DNA of 8,624 nt from Ignavibacteriota bacterium (lineage in GTDB: Bacteria; Bacteroidota; Ignavibacteria; Palsa-1295). The stretch spans positions 1-8,624 of the forward strand of contig JANYLL010000341.1 of NCBI GenBank assembly GCA_025357895.1, given 5' to 3'. The position numbers were made by a program, and so were the translations under genes. Under the pieces are notes generated by a model, which saw only the letters and a list, made by a program, of their open reading frames with translations, did no database searches and was not told where the DNA came from. Position 1 is the first letter of the stretch, and each line of letters begins with the position of its first letter. Shown here piece by piece: positions 6,773 to 8,624 of the stretch.

Positions 6773-8259
6773 AATTTTTCCAATTCTTCTTTCACAACTT
6801 CATTCAACAGTGTAGGATTCGCCTTTCCTCCCATTGCTTTCATTGTCTGCCCAACAAAGAATCCGAAAAGATTCGTTTTACCAGATTTATATTTTGCGAT
6901 GTTATCCGTATTATTTGCCAAAATATTTTTTACTGCTTCGCGAAGAGCACTATCATCAGATACCTGAGCCATTCCACGCTCAGCCACGATCTCACTCGGA
7001 GATTTTTTCGAGCTAAGCAATTCAGGCAAAAGATCTTTAGCGATTTTATTCGAAATTGTTTTATCACCCACAAGCGATACGAGATCTGCAAGGTGTAATG
7101 GAAGTAATCCAAGCTTCGTAATGCTAACTTTAGCTTCAGAGATAAGCCGCATTACATCGCCCATCAAATAATTAGAAATATTTTTAATCAGATCTTTCGG
7201 ACTATTTCGCAACCCTGCTACTGCATCCTCAAAAAAATCTGCAATTTCTTTTTCGACAGTTAAAACATCAGCGTCATATTTCGGCAAACCAAAATGGGCG
7301 ATAAATCTGTCTCTGCGAGCTCTTTGCATTTCAGGTATTTCATTCCGAACTTCATCCAAATATTCATTCGTGATCGTAACAGGCAGAAGATCAGGTTCGG
7401 GAAAATAACGGTAATCATGGGCTTCTTCTTTTGTACGCATCGGCCTTGTTACACCTTTGTTTGCATCGAAGAGCATTGATTGATGTAATACCTTCCCGCC
7501 TTCTTCAAGAATGCCGATTTGCCGTTCGATCTCTGCTTCAATTGCAAGCTTTACATTTCTGAAAGAATTGAGATTTTTTACTTCTGTTTTTTGTCCGAAT
7601 TTTTCAGCACCTTTTATTCGAACGGAAACATTCGCATCACACCGGAGCGAGCCTTCTTCCATATTTCCATCACAAATACCGAGATAGGTAACGATGGATT
7701 TGATCGCTGTTAAATAGGCATATCCCTCTTCACTTGAGCGCATATCAGGTTCACTGACGATCTCAATAAGCGGCACTCCTGCTCGGTTAAGATCAACAAG
7801 CGTATCCACACCGAAATCATGGATTGATTTCCCGGAATCCTCTTCCATGTGAATACGGGTTATGCCGATGCGCTTTAGTGCTCCGTCCGGCAGCTCGGCT
7901 TCGATCCAACCGCCATGGCAGATTGGGGTTTCATATTGTGATATCTGATAGCCTTTGGGAAGATCGGGATAAAAATAATTTTTCCGAGCAAAGATCGAAC
8001 GTTCACGAATTTTGCAATTGGTCGCAAGACCCATCTTTGTAATAAAACGAACGAGGTTTTCATTGAGCATCGGCAATGTGCCAGGATGAGCAAGACAAAT
8101 CGGGCACGTCCGCGAATTCGGCGGAGCACCAAACTCAGTCGAGCACATACAGAATGCTTTCGACTTCGTCAGCATTTGCGCATGGACTTCCAGCCCGATC
8201 ACGGGTTCATATTTTGCGAGTAAAGTTGGATCTATCATATTATAAGGGTAGGACAACAT
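6769..8259 (-). CDS. gatB: Aspartyl/glutamyl-tRNA amidotransferase subunit B
   Basis: Subunit of the GatCAB complex, which converts mischarged Glu-tRNA(Gln) and Asp-tRNA(Asn) to the amidated forms. GatB activates the misacylated tRNA and receives ammonia from GatA. Visible family signatures are YEPVIGLEVHAQ (17-28), the zinc cysteines Cys37, Cys39, Cys52 and Cys55 (FCMCS and CPICL), RIHMEEDSGK (135-144) and LNRAGVPLIEIVSEP (157-171). The YqeY-like tRNA-binding tail ends in KANPTLLNEVVKEELEKL. Full length is 496 residues from the ATG at 8259. The ATG at 8238 (residue 8, MIDPTLL) would give 489 residues and is an equally plausible start, as neither has a clear ribosome-binding site. gatA and gatC are not in the window, as is common in genomes where gat genes are scattered. 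Confidence 0.98.
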   Translation of the reverse strand: MLSYPYNMIDPTLLAKYEPVIGLEVHAQMLTKSKAFCMCSTEFGAPPNSRTCPICLAHPGTLPMLNENLVRFITKMGLATNCKIRERSIFARKNYFYPDLPKGYQISQYETPICHGGWIEAELPDGALKRIGITRIHMEEDSGKSIHDFGVDTLVDLNRAGVPLIEIVSEPDMRSSEEGYAYLTAIKSIVTYLGICDGNMEEGSLRCDANVSVRIKGAEKFGQKTEVKNLNSFRNVKLAIEAEIERQIGILEEGGKVLHQSMLFDANKGVTRPMRTKEEAHDYRYFPEPDLLPVTITNEYLDEVRNEIPEMQRARRDRFIAHFGLPKYDADVLTVEKEIADFFEDAVAGLRNSPKDLIKNISNYLMGDVMRLISEAKVSITKLGLLPLHLADLVSLVGDKTISNKIAKDLLPELLSSKKSPSEIVAERGMAQVSDDSALREAVKNILANNTDNIAKYKSGKTNLFGFFVGQTMKAMGGKANPTLLNEVVKEELEKL

Positions 8260-8287
8260 TTACCATGCAACGTCCGTTTCGGAAATG

Positions 8288-8624
8288 CTATTCTGCCCGG
8301 CAATCCGTCGTAAAAGTAAATGCATAAGCTCCAAAAGAAGGCGAATTGCTGGATAAGCGAAGTATATACCGATGAAATTTTGAATTGTTAATGATATTAT
8401 ACATTCGAGGCTCTTTTACTTCAATAACGGTTTTTCCATTTTCTTCGGATAAATCAATTCCTCGATCTTCTTTTGGTACCGGCTTCCCGTCTTGTTCAAC
8501 CAGTACTTTGAAATTATTTTCACTCTGCGGATGAATAACAAGATTCGCTTCCTTTGCCTGGTAATTGATGAGCAGACTTGACTCTCTTTTTCCAACCGGC
8601 ACAGCAAATTCATGGACGATTTTC
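8288..8624 (-). CDS. C-terminal part of a DipZ/TlpA-like thioredoxin-family protein (partial)
   Basis: The 3' end of a gene running off the right edge. About 112 residues are visible, reading in from KIVHEFAVPVGKRES at the edge. They resemble the beta-rich domain that follows the thioredoxin domain in DipZ and related redoxin proteins: VLVEQDGKPVPKEDRGID, then VKEPRMYNII, and a closing GAYAFTF. In such proteins the thioredoxin domain lies N-terminal and the protein is usually membrane-anchored or extracytoplasmic; neither part is in the window. The usual end is AYAFTFG, whereas this protein continues TTDCRAE after AFTF. A GTG at 8602 is just Val inside the frame, not a start. The stop lies 28 bp before the gatB ATG with no convincing terminator, so it may belong to the same transcript. 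Confidence 0.75.
   Translation of the reverse strand, partial: KIVHEFAVPVGKRESSLLINYQAKEANLVIHPQSENNFKVLVEQDGKPVPKEDRGIDLSEENGKTVIEVKEPRMYNIINNSKFHRYILRLSSNSPSFGAYAFTFTTDCRAE

Larger units (their letters stand above)
2179..8624 (-). other. Predicted minus-strand operon
   Basis: Six genes run in one direction. Junctions from upstream to downstream are 28 bp (thioredoxin-family gene to gatB), a 4-bp overlap (gatB to tpiA), 5 bp (tpiA to the YitJ-type gene), 2 bp (to the glycosyltransferase) and 3 bp (to the epimerase). Such spacing leaves no room for internal terminators or promoters outside coding sequence from gatB onward. Membership of the first gene is less certain because of the wider gap. 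No promoter for the operon was located; it may lie beyond the right edge. Confidence 0.8.

Noticed and set aside
8239..8244. Perfect TATAAT on the minus strand just inside gatB
   Set aside because: Transcription from it would begin downstream of both candidate gatB ATGs, and no -35 element lies at a usual distance. Probably chance.
8260..8287. Terminator between the thioredoxin-family gene and gatB
   Set aside because: Only a 4-bp stem (TCCG/CGGA) can be drawn and no T-run follows, so read-through into gatB is more likely.

Overview
The window reads as chromosomal DNA from a member of the Bacteroidota or a close FCB-group relative. This rests mainly on the small acidic protein at the left edge, whose conserved C-terminal blocks I recognise from Bacteroidota hypothetical proteins. 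The near absence of Shine-Dalgarno sequences before the start codons agrees. The assignment is moderate: no rRNA or other phylogenetic marker was compared, and the lineage within the phylum is open. No tRNA, rRNA, CRISPR array, insertion sequence or phage gene was seen.

Layout. Positions 1-198 are probably non-coding and hold two copies of a 9-bp direct repeat next to a small dyad. Positions 199-528 (+) encode a short, very acidic protein of unknown function. Positions 617-2174 (+) hold two tightly linked genes: a type III polyketide synthase with an intact Cys-His-Asn triad, and a membrane methyltransferase of the isoprenylcysteine carboxyl methyltransferase (ICMT) family. This is the same pairing as Bacillus subtilis bpsA-bpsB, which makes alkylpyrones and O-methylates them. 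From 2179 to the right edge everything is on the minus strand, in transcription order: the C-terminus of a DipZ/TlpA-like thioredoxin-family protein, gatB, tpiA, a YitJ-type fusion of a homocysteine S-methyltransferase domain and methylenetetrahydrofolate reductase (MTHFR), a family 2 glycosyltransferase, and a GalE-like NAD-dependent sugar epimerase. Gaps are a 4-bp overlap, then 5, 2 and 3 bp, so gatB through the epimerase is almost certainly one operon. The two directions meet tail to tail with a 4-bp gap.

How the genes work together. The plus-strand pair should make a methylated lipid pyrone, or a related alkyl polyketide, at the membrane. The minus-strand operon mixes housekeeping functions (Gln/Asn-tRNA formation, glycolysis, one-carbon metabolism) with two surface-sugar genes at its 3' end.

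The most notable observation is in the YitJ-type fusion. Its N-terminal domain keeps the homocysteine methyltransferase fold motifs but has lost all three zinc-binding cysteines: the expected Asn-Cys is Asn-Gly (residue 210), and the expected Cys-Cys pair is Ser-Gly (274-275). The whole N-terminal domain has a single cysteine. The MTHFR half looks intact. This is either a methyltransferase-like domain with a different job (regulatory, scaffolding or another acceptor) or an unusual non-cysteine active site.
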